A stretch of 64,000 bases of DNA from Lachnospiraceae bacterium (lineage in GTDB: Bacteria; Bacillota; Clostridia; Lachnospirales; Lachnospiraceae), in NCBI GenBank assembly GCA_015057365.1, contig SVEN01000003.1:62001-126000 (forward strand), written 5' to 3'. Under the pieces are notes generated by a model. That model was not told the origin of the DNA and made no database searches. It saw only the letters and a list, made by a program, of their open reading frames with translations. Below are positions 16,796 to 24,845 of the stretch, piece by piece (positions within the stretch are counted from its first letter, which is position 1; each line of letters opens with the position of its first letter). A program made the translations under genes and the position numbers.

Positions 16796-18484
16796 TTATT
16801 CCACCGAAAGTACATAATAGTAAATCGGCTGTCCTCCCGGATGTACCTCAACATCTACGTCCGGATGTGCTTCCATCACTCTGTCCGCGAGAGCGTTTGC
16901 TTCCTTTTCCGTCATATCCTGACCGTAGTAAAGACTTACCAGTTCGGAATCCTCATCCATCAGGGACTCTAACAGTTCAAATGTAACATCCGCAATATCC
17001 CCACCGACGGAAAGAATGGTCTTATCACCGATACCCATGTAATCTCCGGCTTTAATCTCCTTGCCGTCCATGGACGTATCGCGAACCGCATAGGTCACCT
17101 GACCGGTCTTTACATTCTGCATCTCTTCGGTCATACGCTTGGTATTGTCCTCTACAGACTTATCCGGCATGAAATTAATCAGCGCCGTAATACCCTGCGG
17201 AACGGTCTTAGACGGAATCACCACAATCTCCTTATCCTCCGTAAGGCTTGCTGCCTGCTCTGCCGCAAGAATGATATTGGAGTTGTTCGGTAAAATATAA
17301 ATCGTATCCGCATTTACGTTCTCGATAGCAGTTAACATATCCTCGGTGGACGGGTTCATGGTCTGGCCGCCCTCGATGATATAATCTGCACCGATTCCCT
17401 TGAAAATCTCATTGAGACCTTCACCGATGGAAACCGTTACAAAACCGAACGGCTTACGTGGTGCCTGTGCAACCGGCTTTTCCTCAGCCTGCTCAGCCTG
17501 CTCTGCCTGCGCCTGACTTGCTCCCTGAATCACGCGCTCGTTATGCTCCTCGCGCATGTTATCAATCTTCATCTTGGTCAGAGAACCGTAGGTCAATGCC
17601 TTCTGAATCGCAAGGCCCGGATCGTTGGTGTGTACATGCACCTTTACGATATCCTCATCGGAAACCACTACGATAGAGTCACCGATGGATTCCAGATAAG
17701 CCTTAAACTTTAATTCTTCATCCATATCATAGTGCTTCTCCACCATGATTATGAACTCGGTACAATAACCGAACTTAATATCCGCTGTAGAAATAGTATC
17801 GTTTGCCGCACCGGTTGCTGCCTTGGTACTCGGCGCGGATACCGTAAGAGTAAAATCTGTTTCCTTGCCGGTAAGTGCATCCAACACACCCTGCATAACC
17901 GTCAGAAGTCCCTGTCCGCCGGAGTCTACCACTCCCGCTTCCTTTAATACCGGCAAAAGCTCCGGAGTAATATCCAGAACCTCCTTCATATGTGCCACAA
18001 CCTCTTCCGCAAATACGAGAACATCCGTGGTACCCTCGTCCGCCAGTTGTCTTGCACGCTCTGCGCCACCTCGCGCAACAGTCAGAATCGTACCCTCCTT
18101 CGGCTTCATAACCGCCTTATATGCAGTCTCCACCGCACGCTCAAAAGCAGAAGCAAGTACCGTTACGTTTACATCCTTCTGCTCCTTTAATTCCTTGGTA
18201 AAACCACGGAACAGCTGAGACAGAATAACACCGGAATTACCTCTTGCTCCACGCAGGGAACCTCCTGAAATAGCCTTACAAACCTGCTCCATGGACGGAT
18301 TCTCAAGAGCCGCAACATCCTTTGCCGCAGACATAATCGTAAGCGTCATGTTGGTACCCGTATCACCGTCCGGAACCGGAAATACATTTAATTCATTGAT
18401 ATACTCTTTATTAGCCTCGATGCGCTTAGCTCCCGAAAGAAAACACTTTTGAACCATACCCGCATCAATCGTCATCATACTCAC
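16796..18484 (-). CDS. fakA: DAK2-domain fatty acid kinase subunit (YloV)
   Basis: A 562-residue protein of the FakA/YloV family. FakA binds ATP and, with a DegV-type FakB protein that presents the fatty acid, makes acyl phosphate for membrane lipid synthesis. The N-terminal kinase domain shows NVFPVPDGDTGTNM at residues 33-46, with the aspartates that hold magnesium, and later GGSLRGARGNSGVI and DSGGQGL. A linker near residues 305-330 is rich in Gln, Ala and Glu, and the C-terminal half matches the YloV extension. The start is a GTG at 18484, placed exactly 7 bases after GGAGG; the ATG two codons later is less well spaced. It follows yloU, the usual order in Firmicutes. No DegV gene is in the window. 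Confidence 0.93.
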   Translation of the reverse strand: MSMMTIDAGMVQKCFLSGAKRIEANKEYINELNVFPVPDGDTGTNMTLTIMSAAKDVAALENPSMEQVCKAISGGSLRGARGNSGVILSQLFRGFTKELKEQKDVNVTVLASAFERAVETAYKAVMKPKEGTILTVARGGAERARQLADEGTTDVLVFAEEVVAHMKEVLDITPELLPVLKEAGVVDSGGQGLLTVMQGVLDALTGKETDFTLTVSAPSTKAATGAANDTISTADIKFGYCTEFIIMVEKHYDMDEELKFKAYLESIGDSIVVVSDEDIVKVHVHTNDPGLAIQKALTYGSLTKMKIDNMREEHNERVIQGASQAQAEQAEQAEEKPVAQAPRKPFGFVTVSIGEGLNEIFKGIGADYIIEGGQTMNPSTEDMLTAIENVNADTIYILPNNSNIILAAEQAASLTEDKEIVVIPSKTVPQGITALINFMPDKSVEDNTKRMTEEMQNVKTGQVTYAVRDTSMDGKEIKAGDYMGIGDKTILSVGGDIADVTFELLESLMDEDSELVSLYYGQDMTEKEANALADRVMEAHPDVDVEVHPGGQPIYYYVLSVE

Positions 18485-18519
18485 CGTTTATCCTCCTTCA
18501 TGCATAAGATGCACAATTT

Positions 18520-18876
18520 CTAATCAATGACTCTGACACCCTCTACATAGATATTAATCTTTTCTACCGGAAGACCGGAGAACTCCTCAATCTTATACCG
18601 CACATTGCTGACCAGATTATCAGCCACTGCGGAAATGCTTACACCGTAAGAAACAATAATATGAAAATCAACCGTAATCTTATTATCGTTTACCGTAATA
18701 TTCACGCCTCTGTTCAAACTCTCTCTGCGAAGAAGCTTTGCGATACCGTCCTTAACGTTAACCGCTGCCATACCGACCACACCGAAGCACTCTACTGCTG
18801 CCGAGCCCGCATACTTTGCAATTACCTCGGTATCGATTACCACATTTCCGAGTTCCGTATTCATCGTAGCGTTCAT
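18520..18876 (-). CDS. Asp23/Gls24 family envelope protein (YloU)
   Basis: A 118-residue Asp23/Gls24 protein. The family signature is seen as VVIDTEVIAKYAGSAAVECFGVVG in parts (TEVIAKYAG, CFGVVGM), followed by the beta strand V-V-SYGVSI and the terminal segment VEKINIYVEGVRVID. Members are associated with envelope stress or membrane lipid physiology; the pairing with fakA is conserved in Firmicutes, so a role alongside fatty acid use is likely. It precedes fakA by about 35 bases and has its own sigma-A promoter. Confidence 0.93.
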   Translation of the reverse strand: MNATMNTELGNVVIDTEVIAKYAGSAAVECFGVVGMAAVNVKDGIAKLLRRESLNRGVNITVNDNKITVDFHIIVSYGVSISAVADNLVSNVRYKIEEFSGLPVEKINIYVEGVRVID

Positions 18877-18929
18877 TATTACCCCTCCTTTTACCCATTT
18901 CCTATGTCCTAGGATTATGTATCTATTCT

Positions 18930-18958
18930 AGTATACCTCATTTTTACTAAAAAGTGAA
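18930..18958 (-). promoter_or_regulatory. Sigma-A type promoter for yloU-fakA
   Basis: Minus strand: TTCACT (18958-18953), 17-base spacer, TATACT (18935-18930). It lies about 55 bases upstream of the YloU start. Confidence 0.6.
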
Positions 18959-19037
18959 CCTATTTTTCAAAAAAACCGCGAACACATGCAAAAATCCTGC
19001 ATACCCTGTATTAATTCAGGGCTTTTAAGGAGATTTC

Positions 19038-19175
19038 ATGCGAAAAGTAGTCGGTTTTATTCTGTTCTGGATTGCAGTCGGCATGCTTCTGACCTTTTTT
19101 CTGCGCAGTGCCCTTCTCACCGTTTTACTCATTGTGTTGTTCCTTGTACTGGGGTATCACCTGTTTTGCCGTTAG
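19038..19175 (+). CDS. 45-residue membrane microprotein
   Basis: A short plus-strand gene, ATG at 19038 and TAG at 19173-19175, with AAGGAG 6 bases before the start. The product is MRKVVGFILFWIAVGM then two hydrophobic segments (residues 6-21 and 25-42) and a final Cys-Arg. I recall similar uncharacterised microproteins in other Lachnospiraceae, but this is from memory only. It is alone on its strand between yloU and rpmB. A CCCTG/CAGGG inverted repeat lies just before the ribosome-binding site. Function unknown. Confidence 0.65.
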   Translation: MRKVVGFILFWIAVGMLLTFFLRSALLTVLLIVLFLVLGYHLFCR

Positions 19176-19190
19176 GCCCCATACGCGAAA

Positions 19191-19227
19191 AGGGACTTTG
19201 CAAAACACCCGGCCCTGCAAAATCCCT
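19191..19227. terminator. Hairpin between the microprotein gene and rpmB
   Basis: AGGGA-C-TTTGCA pairs with TGCAAA-A-TCCCT. On the minus strand, TTTT follows, so it probably terminates rpmB; on the plus strand a weaker T-containing stretch follows, so it may serve the microprotein gene too. Confidence 0.65.
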
Positions 19228-19255
19228 AATATTCATTCCGCTATGTGAGCATCAA

Positions 19256-19453
19256 TTAAGCGCGCTCAACCTTGCCGGCTCTTAAGCAAGCTGCACATAC
19301 GTACATCTTCTTTGCGCCGCCGTTAACCTTAACCTTAACGGACTTAATGTTAGACTTCCACATTTTATGAGCTCTTCCGGAAACCTGGCTTCTGGAATGA
19401 CTAATCTGCATACCAAACAGGGCTCCCTTGTCGCAAACCGCACATCTAGCCAT
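19256..19453 (-). CDS. rpmB: 50S ribosomal protein L28
   Basis: A 65-residue L28 protein of the cysteine-containing type: MARCAVCDKGALFG at the N-terminus and CAACLRAGKV at the C-terminus give two Cys-x2-Cys pairs, typical of a zinc-binding L28, while the central SHSRSQVSGRAHKMWK is the rRNA-binding stretch. AAGGAGG is 10 bases from the ATG, and a good promoter lies about 55 bases upstream. Gene order rpmB beside yloU-fakA is conserved in Firmicutes. Confidence 0.96.
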   Translation of the reverse strand: MARCAVCDKGALFGMQISHSRSQVSGRAHKMWKSNIKSVKVKVNGGAKKMYVCAACLRAGKVERA

Positions 19454-19506
19454 GTCAATTGCACCTCCTTAATAGAAATTCAAGGCTATGGCCTACAAAC
19501 AAATCT

Positions 19507-19535
19507 ATTCTAGCAGAAGAAGCGTCAGAATGCAA
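19507..19535 (-). promoter_or_regulatory. Sigma-A type promoter for rpmB
   Basis: Minus strand: TTGCAT (19535-19530), 17-base spacer, TAGAAT (19512-19507), about 55 bases upstream of the rpmB start. Confidence 0.65.
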
Positions 19536-19583
19536 GAAAAATTTTAATTTTTTTATTTTTCTTCAAAAACCGCGATAAATCCG

Positions 19584-19976
19584 CTATTCTAAGCCTTCTA
19601 CTACCTCATTGATTTTCTGATCCATATCCGCTTTTTCCGTCTTGTCTTTCTTAAAGCGGTCCAAAACATCCGGCACCATGTCGATTACCTTCGTTACCAC
19701 ATCCTGATTTTTCACATTGACAAGCTTTGCATGACCGTCCTTAATGACCAACACACAACTCGGAGAAATCTTTCCTCCCATACCGCCGCCGGCATTATTC
19801 TTCTTTTCCCCCGCAAACGCACCGGCGCCTACGCCGAAGCTTACATCTACAAGCGGTAAAATAATCGTTCCGTCGTCAAACTTCACGGCATCTCCCACTA
19901 CGGTCTTTGTAGTTAAAAATCCGTCCATTCCCTTAAATAAAGCTTCCACGGTTGCATTAAAATTGTTTTCTGCCAT
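19584..19976 (-). CDS. gerW: GerW family sporulation protein (YtfJ)
   Basis: A 130-residue GerW/YtfJ protein. The family pattern is seen: VGDAVKFDDGTIILPLVDVSFGVGAGAFAG in parts (VGDAV near 28, PLVDVSFGVGAG near 41-52) and the glycine-rich GGGMGGKISP turn near 64-73. GerW in Bacillus is a spore protein needed for L-alanine germination. As in Bacillus (ytfJ-ytfI), it neighbours a DUF2953 gene, here immediately upstream. Confidence 0.92.
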   Translation of the reverse strand: MAENNFNATVEALFKGMDGFLTTKTVVGDAVKFDDGTIILPLVDVSFGVGAGAFAGEKKNNAGGGMGGKISPSCVLVIKDGHAKLVNVKNQDVVTKVIDMVPDVLDRFKKDKTEKADMDQKINEVVEGLE

Positions 19977-20009
19977 CGTAACATCCTTTCCGCGCCCCTT
20001 GCGCTTTCC

Positions 20010-21074
20010 TTATTCTGCTTTCTGCTTCAATACATTCAGTAACTTTTTGAAATTCTTTACCAAACGCTTTACGTGCTTGTCCCTTATCAGGCGCAAGCCC
20101 TTTATAAGTAATGTTCCGAACCGGATTCTTCCTTTAAACTCCAGCTCTGCCACCACACGTTTCTCATAAAAATCAGGTACAACGGTAACTCCCTTGCCAT
20201 ACCAAGCATACAGCATGCCCAGCACTCCCAAAGCCTTCCCCGTCGATGCGGGATCTCCGGTACCGAACTCTACCTGACCCTTTATTTTTCCCGGTAAAAT
20301 ATGACGAAGAATTTGTTTTATCGTGTCCCATGCCTTACCGATTGCAGTTTTATGCAACTCGTCCTGCAGGAAAATCACAACTTTTTCCTTCTTATGCCAC
20401 AAGAGCTTTATCGTTTCTACGATATGGGTTACCTTTTGCTTTATTTTCTCCGGAATCGCCTTTATTTTTTCAATGATTTGTTTTATCCTTGTAAGCAGAG
20501 ATACTTTCTTTTTTCCTTGGACCTCGTCGGCATTTTCCGCTGTATCTCCGGTTCCCTGCTCCGCCGTCTCTACGGATTCCGAATACATCTCATCTCCGAC
20601 CGTATCCGACGTATCGATTGCCTCCGGCAGATTCTGCGTTACGGTTTCTACTGTACCGTCTCCATCCCCGACCACCTGCTCCGTTGGTGCCGCTCCGCCG
20701 TTTTCCTTTCCCGGCTTCTCTTTTCTCTTCTTCTCTTTTTTCGATTTTTTAATCTTCTTCTTTTTCTCTTTTACCGGCTTTTCCTTCTTCGGCTTGTCAC
20801 TGTTCAACAAACAGATTCCGAATATCCGCACCGTGTAATGCAGTTTCTTTTCCGCAAAACGCACCCTTACCCGTAGCAAAGGATTCAGCCACGACACCAG
20901 ACCGTCGGCCCTGAAAATCTCCTCGGGAGCTTCCTTTTTATCAAGCCGTCCGCGGTACCGTACCGGTGCCAAAAGTACCAAAAGCACGATAAGAAGCAGC
21001 AACCCCAAAAGCACCAACAAAAGAATCCCGATCCACTTAAGCAAAAACAAAAGTGCATGCAACACAGCCGTCAT
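20010..21074 (-). CDS. DUF2953 domain protein (YtfI-like)
   Basis: A 354-residue protein anchored by one strong N-terminal membrane helix (residues 4-33, Leu-rich). LAPVRYRGRLDKK and VSWLNPLLRVRV follow, typical of DUF2953, and the domain resumes near residue 250 with GQVEFGTGDPASTGKALGVL in parts. Between them lies an unusual low-complexity insert: a lysine-rich stretch near residues 93-125 and an acidic stretch to about 190. Its function is unknown, but coupling to gerW suggests a role in spore formation or germination. The stop overlaps nothing; the start overlaps the upstream 112-residue gene by four bases. Confidence 0.86.
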   Translation of the reverse strand: MTAVLHALLFLLKWIGILLLVLLGLLLLIVLLVLLAPVRYRGRLDKKEAPEEIFRADGLVSWLNPLLRVRVRFAEKKLHYTVRIFGICLLNSDKPKKEKPVKEKKKKIKKSKKEKKRKEKPGKENGGAAPTEQVVGDGDGTVETVTQNLPEAIDTSDTVGDEMYSESVETAEQGTGDTAENADEVQGKKKVSLLTRIKQIIEKIKAIPEKIKQKVTHIVETIKLLWHKKEKVVIFLQDELHKTAIGKAWDTIKQILRHILPGKIKGQVEFGTGDPASTGKALGVLGMLYAWYGKGVTVVPDFYEKRVVAELEFKGRIRFGTLLIKGLRLIRDKHVKRLVKNFKKLLNVLKQKAE

Positions 21075-21409
21075 GAGCCATCACCCGCCTTACCGCATTT
21101 TTGCTCCAAATGAGGGATGACCCGAAACTCTCCCGTAGCCATATAAGTATCGCACAGCATAGCCGCCGCCAGCTCCTGGGCCGCGCCTTCACTTCCCGCC
21201 AGTCCGTACACCGCAATCTCTTTTTTCCGGTAGTAGGGCTGCAGCAGTTGGTTTGCCTTTACATATTCCAGACAATTTGACTCATTGGAAGGAGCCGTCA
21301 AAAGATAAACATCCTTAACCGGACGTTTTTTCCCGATGGCTTTCATAATGCGTTTTTGTCTTTTTTCCGGTATCCCGGCTACATATAACGCTTCCTTCCA
21401 AACTACCAT
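21071..21409 (-). CDS. Small basic protein of unknown function
   Basis: A 112-residue protein with no signal peptide or membrane segment. It begins MVVWKEALYVAGIPEKRQKRI and contains VYLLTAPSNESNCLEYVKANQ near the middle and a C-terminal Cys-Gly-rich tail. I do not recognise a family. It is translationally coupled to the DUF2953 gene (four-base overlap) and follows the 457-residue gene by three bases, so it belongs to the gerW operon and may share its sporulation context. Confidence 0.7.
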   Translation of the reverse strand: MVVWKEALYVAGIPEKRQKRIMKAIGKKRPVKDVYLLTAPSNESNCLEYVKANQLLQPYYRKKEIAVYGLAGSEGAAQELAAAMLCDTYMATGEFRVIPHLEQKCGKAGDGS

Positions 21410-21412
21410 GTA

Positions 21413-22786
21413 CTACATCCCCTCTGCCAATTCTCGAATTGCCCGCATTGCTGCTGTTTTCTCCGACATATCGTGACAATTCTCAAGTGCTGCCAAAACA
21501 TACTTCTGTATATCGGACTTTCTCGTAAACGGAAGCGGAAGATTCTGAATTACACGCGCCATTACTCCGCGATTAACCGCTCTTTGTCCGCTTTCCAAAA
21601 CTTTGGTTACTGCCTCACAGAACTCATCCAACATCTGCTCGAAGGAAGCCTCCTTCTTTGTCTCCTCTTCCAGCGTCACAAAAATACTGGTGGTGTGCAG
21701 GCGTCTTGCATAAGCCACTCTGGTATATAGAACCTTCTGCAGCATGGCCTCCAACAACTTATCCTCTACCGGAAGCTCATCAAAATAAGCCTCTTCCGTA
21801 AATAAAAATTCTTCGATTTCCTCCGGGATGCCTTCGAATACTTCAAAGGCCTCTACCAACTCTACATCGGTAAAATCTTTTCCCTCAAAAAGCATCCGGT
21901 AAATATCCCTGCAGCATGCCGTTGCCTCTGTATCCGCCGGCATGACATATCCCTCTGTCAACATTACTGTCATCAGGTTATTCGTAATCTCCGTCAGACT
22001 GAAATACACTTCGCTGACAGCCGTAATAAACTCCGTAACATCCTCCAGCGTCTTTCTTGCCTCCCGGTACTGCTCCTCCGTAAGGCTGCGGTAATCCAAG
22101 GCATTTAAAGACTCCAACGCCTCCTTACACTCCGGAAACAACTCCATCCCCTCCGGCTCATATAAACCGGACGCGGAGTATAACATGTAAAATACGCGGT
22201 CCAGGGTCTCTGCGTCCGCCTCTTTATAAACAGAGGCCGTACTTCTTACCCATTCCATAAACTTTGCTTTCGTCATACGCACCGGAAGCTCGGACACCGT
22301 AGCAGATACACGGGCCAGAAGGCCCTCCTGCTCCTCGTCAAAGAATAAAAAGGAACTGATTTCCTCCAATGCCGCATTACTGTCCACATCCTCAACGGTG
22401 CCTTCCATCCCCGGTTCCAGTCGCAACAGAGCATATTCATGCAAGTACAAACGGTCGGTATAGGCTGTCAATGCCTGCATTGCCGCCGTTAGCTCCCGAC
22501 GCAACTCACCAAGTCCGGTCAGCATCTCTTCCGATGCCACAGTTTCTCCCTTTGCCAATTCATTCATATATGCCTTTACTTTATCGGCATACACCTTTGC
22601 TTTCTCCGGAAGCTCTGCTTCCTCCTCCGTCAAACCTTCCGTAAACGAAGTATATAGCATGGCCAGATTATAATTTGCCATTCGGTAATATACACCGGCC
22701 AGATTTCTTAAATAACACGGCAGATTATACTCCACATCTCGTTTCGCAAGCAATTCCTTCCGCGCCTTTATTAATTCCTGATTCAT
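21413..22786 (-). CDS. Acidic, all-helical protein of unknown function
   Basis: A 457-residue soluble protein, very rich in Glu, Leu and Ala, predicted mostly helical and without membrane segments or catalytic motifs that I can name. The N-terminal 70 residues (RDVEYNLPCYLRNLAGVYYRMANYN in parts) look like a tetratricopeptide-type helix pair. It lies in the gerW-DUF2953 operon, three bases before the small basic gene and twelve bases after the rhomboid-like gene. No function can be proposed beyond this context. Confidence 0.72.
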   Translation of the reverse strand: MNQELIKARKELLAKRDVEYNLPCYLRNLAGVYYRMANYNLAMLYTSFTEGLTEEEAELPEKAKVYADKVKAYMNELAKGETVASEEMLTGLGELRRELTAAMQALTAYTDRLYLHEYALLRLEPGMEGTVEDVDSNAALEEISSFLFFDEEQEGLLARVSATVSELPVRMTKAKFMEWVRSTASVYKEADAETLDRVFYMLYSASGLYEPEGMELFPECKEALESLNALDYRSLTEEQYREARKTLEDVTEFITAVSEVYFSLTEITNNLMTVMLTEGYVMPADTEATACCRDIYRMLFEGKDFTDVELVEAFEVFEGIPEEIEEFLFTEEAYFDELPVEDKLLEAMLQKVLYTRVAYARRLHTTSIFVTLEEETKKEASFEQMLDEFCEAVTKVLESGQRAVNRGVMARVIQNLPLPFTRKSDIQKYVLAALENCHDMSEKTAAMRAIRELAEGM

Positions 22787-22797
22787 ACAAAACCTTC

Positions 22798-23727
22798 CTA
22801 TTCTTCCGTATTTCCCTTCACCCTTCTTACGTGTTCATGGGTATATAAATGATCCGAACAATACTCATAATTTCCTTCACACTTGGAGCAGAACCGGAAT
22901 TCTAACGAATCATCGTCAAGCTCCGTCCGTCCGCAAATCGCACATTTGTGCCGCGTAATGACATTCCTCCCCTTAAACTCCACCACATTGCCGGACTCCC
23001 ACTTAGCGTCATACATTTTCTTCCGGAAATCCGCCTTCCGCTTTATCTCCGACGGTGAAAGCCTGCGGGCGCTTCTTGTTACAAAGAAAAAGATGATGAA
23101 ATTTAACACCGATACCACAATGGCAAGGGCATACGGTCCTCCTTTTACCAAACCGTAATTTGAAATATACCAAAACGCCTCATACGCCATCAAAGCTCCC
23201 GATAAAATCCCCAGCCACTTCGCTTTAATCGGTATCAGGAAATAAATGTAAAACGTCGCATTCGGCACCATTGCAAAGTAGGCAAAAAACATGGAACGGT
23301 TCACATAATACATACTGCCGATGCCTTCCATGTTGATATAAACCAAGCCCTGTCCCACAATCAGACAGGCGATTCCGTAAAACACAAAGGCCGATACAAT
23401 CTGAAAGAGCAATCCGGAAAAATAATACACATTAAACCGGAACGGCCCCCACATCGTCTCCAAAGAACGTCCGATGGAGTAGTAAATATACAATTCCAAA
23501 AAAATCCAAAACAGGCTGTTACTCGGCGGCTGTAGTACAAAGGTAAACAAACGCCACACTTCTCCGTGTAAAATACGATACACATCCAGGTCAAGCCACT
23601 GAGAATATAAGCCCGGCTTCACCATATTCAAGATAAAACCTGCCGCATATAACACAATCATGTAAAGCATCAGATTCGGAATAGCATGCTTCCACATCTT
23701 TCGCTCCAACCGATTAAAAAACTTCAT
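22798..23727 (-). CDS. Rhomboid-like membrane protein with C-terminal zinc ribbon, likely inactive
   Basis: A 309-residue protein with about six membrane segments in residues 15-215 and a cytosolic tail. The piece GEVWRLFTFVLQ at 56-67 matches the WR segment at the start of rhomboid domains, but the catalytic GxSG motif is not visible (the matching position reads YYVNRSMFF at 140-148) and the membrane part has no second histidine, so protease activity is unlikely. The tail has a zinc-binding pattern: Cys262-x2-Cys265, Cys280-x2-Cys283 and Cys290-x2-His293. It would be a pseudo-rhomboid that binds rather than cuts membrane proteins; this is inference. The stop of corA and its start share one base. 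Confidence 0.75.
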   Translation of the reverse strand: MKFFNRLERKMWKHAIPNLMLYMIVLYAAGFILNMVKPGLYSQWLDLDVYRILHGEVWRLFTFVLQPPSNSLFWIFLELYIYYSIGRSLETMWGPFRFNVYYFSGLLFQIVSAFVFYGIACLIVGQGLVYINMEGIGSMYYVNRSMFFAYFAMVPNATFYIYFLIPIKAKWLGILSGALMAYEAFWYISNYGLVKGGPYALAIVVSVLNFIIFFFVTRSARRLSPSEIKRKADFRKKMYDAKWESGNVVEFKGRNVITRHKCAICGRTELDDDSLEFRFCSKCEGNYEYCSDHLYTHEHVRRVKGNTEE

Positions 23728-24674
23728 TAAAACAAATCCTTCTTTCTGAAAATAATAGCAATAATCGAGGCAATCAGTAGTGCGCCTCCCAGAACAAATA
23801 AAAATCCGTACGGTTGATTCTGCCCCGGAAGCGGTACATTCATACCATAAAAGCTGGCTATCATAGTAGGAATCGACAATACAATCGTAAGCGTCGCCAA
23901 TGCCTTCATGACATTGTTTAAGTTATTGGAAAGAATCGAGGAAAACGTATCCATGGTACTGTTTAAAATACCGCTGTAAATATTGGCCATCTCCAGCGCC
24001 TGACGGTTCTCGATAATAACATCCTCAAGTAAATCCTCATCCTCCGGATATCGCTTCACCTTCTCGGTGCGAAGAAGTTTCTCGAACACCGTCTCATTGG
24101 AACGAATTGCGGTGGTAAAGTACACAAGTGCCTTTTCAAGCTCATGCATTTCCATAATTTCCAGGTTCCGCTGGGACTCTTTTAACTTATCCTCCAGCCG
24201 TTCACTCTCACGGTTAATCACACGCAGATACTGCAGAAAAACCGTTGCCACCTTGTAAAACACCTGCATAATAAAGCGTGTCTTTTTGTAGGTACAGAAA
24301 TCTCTGATTTTTCCGGTTTTAAAATACTGTAAAATCGGAGTTTCCCGTAAAGTTACCGTAATCACGATATCCTTTGCGGTAATAATCGCCAGCGGCATGG
24401 TGGTATAACGCTTCCGTTCCACTTCATCCACCAGCTCCGTCTCTATCTCAGGCGAGTCAACCAAAATCAAGTGATAATTATCTTCCAGCTCGATACGTGC
24501 CTTTTCTTCTTCATCAAGAGGTGCCTTGAGGGCATCTAACTCCACGCCGGTCATCCCTGCAACCTCTTCCAGCTCCTTAGGACTGGGTGCTGTTAAAGAT
24601 ACCCAACAGTCTTTTTCAATTTTTTCCAGACGAGTAAAATCGCCGTTATCCGCTGTCTTAAAAATCTCTAACAT
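23727..24674 (-). CDS. CorA-family divalent cation transporter
   Basis: A 315-residue CorA-like protein: an acidic N-terminal cytosolic domain, a long helix near residues 165-235, and two C-terminal membrane helices at about 255-275 and 290-310. The GMN selectivity motif is present in YGMNVPLP near residue 278. CorA forms pentamers that admit magnesium or other divalent metals. Length and motifs are normal. AAGGAGGAATG precedes the start; it is the first gene of the run toward gerW. Confidence 0.93.
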   Translation of the reverse strand: MLEIFKTADNGDFTRLEKIEKDCWVSLTAPSPKELEEVAGMTGVELDALKAPLDEEEKARIELEDNYHLILVDSPEIETELVDEVERKRYTTMPLAIITAKDIVITVTLRETPILQYFKTGKIRDFCTYKKTRFIMQVFYKVATVFLQYLRVINRESERLEDKLKESQRNLEIMEMHELEKALVYFTTAIRSNETVFEKLLRTEKVKRYPEDEDLLEDVIIENRQALEMANIYSGILNSTMDTFSSILSNNLNNVMKALATLTIVLSIPTMIASFYGMNVPLPGQNQPYGFLFVLGGALLIASIIAIIFRKKDLF

Positions 24675-24741
24675 CGCACATTCCTCCTTGTAACTGTCTT
24701 ATACAGGCACGCACTTTGCGCTGTCCGCCGACACACAGAAA

Positions 24742-24768
24742 GAGTGTGGGGCAGACTACCCCACACTC
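24742..24768 (-). terminator. Terminator hairpin after the M48 protease gene
   Basis: A perfect 10-base stem GAGTGTGGGG/CCCCACACTC with a 7-base loop; the minus strand continues TTTCTGTG. It lies between the protease gene (stop at 24846) and corA. Confidence 0.75.
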
Positions 24769-24845
24769 ATTATACTTTTCCTACACCTATTCGTCAAGTA
24801 AAGCCTTACGAAAAAAAGAGTAAAAAAACGTTAAATTCCGAAGGA

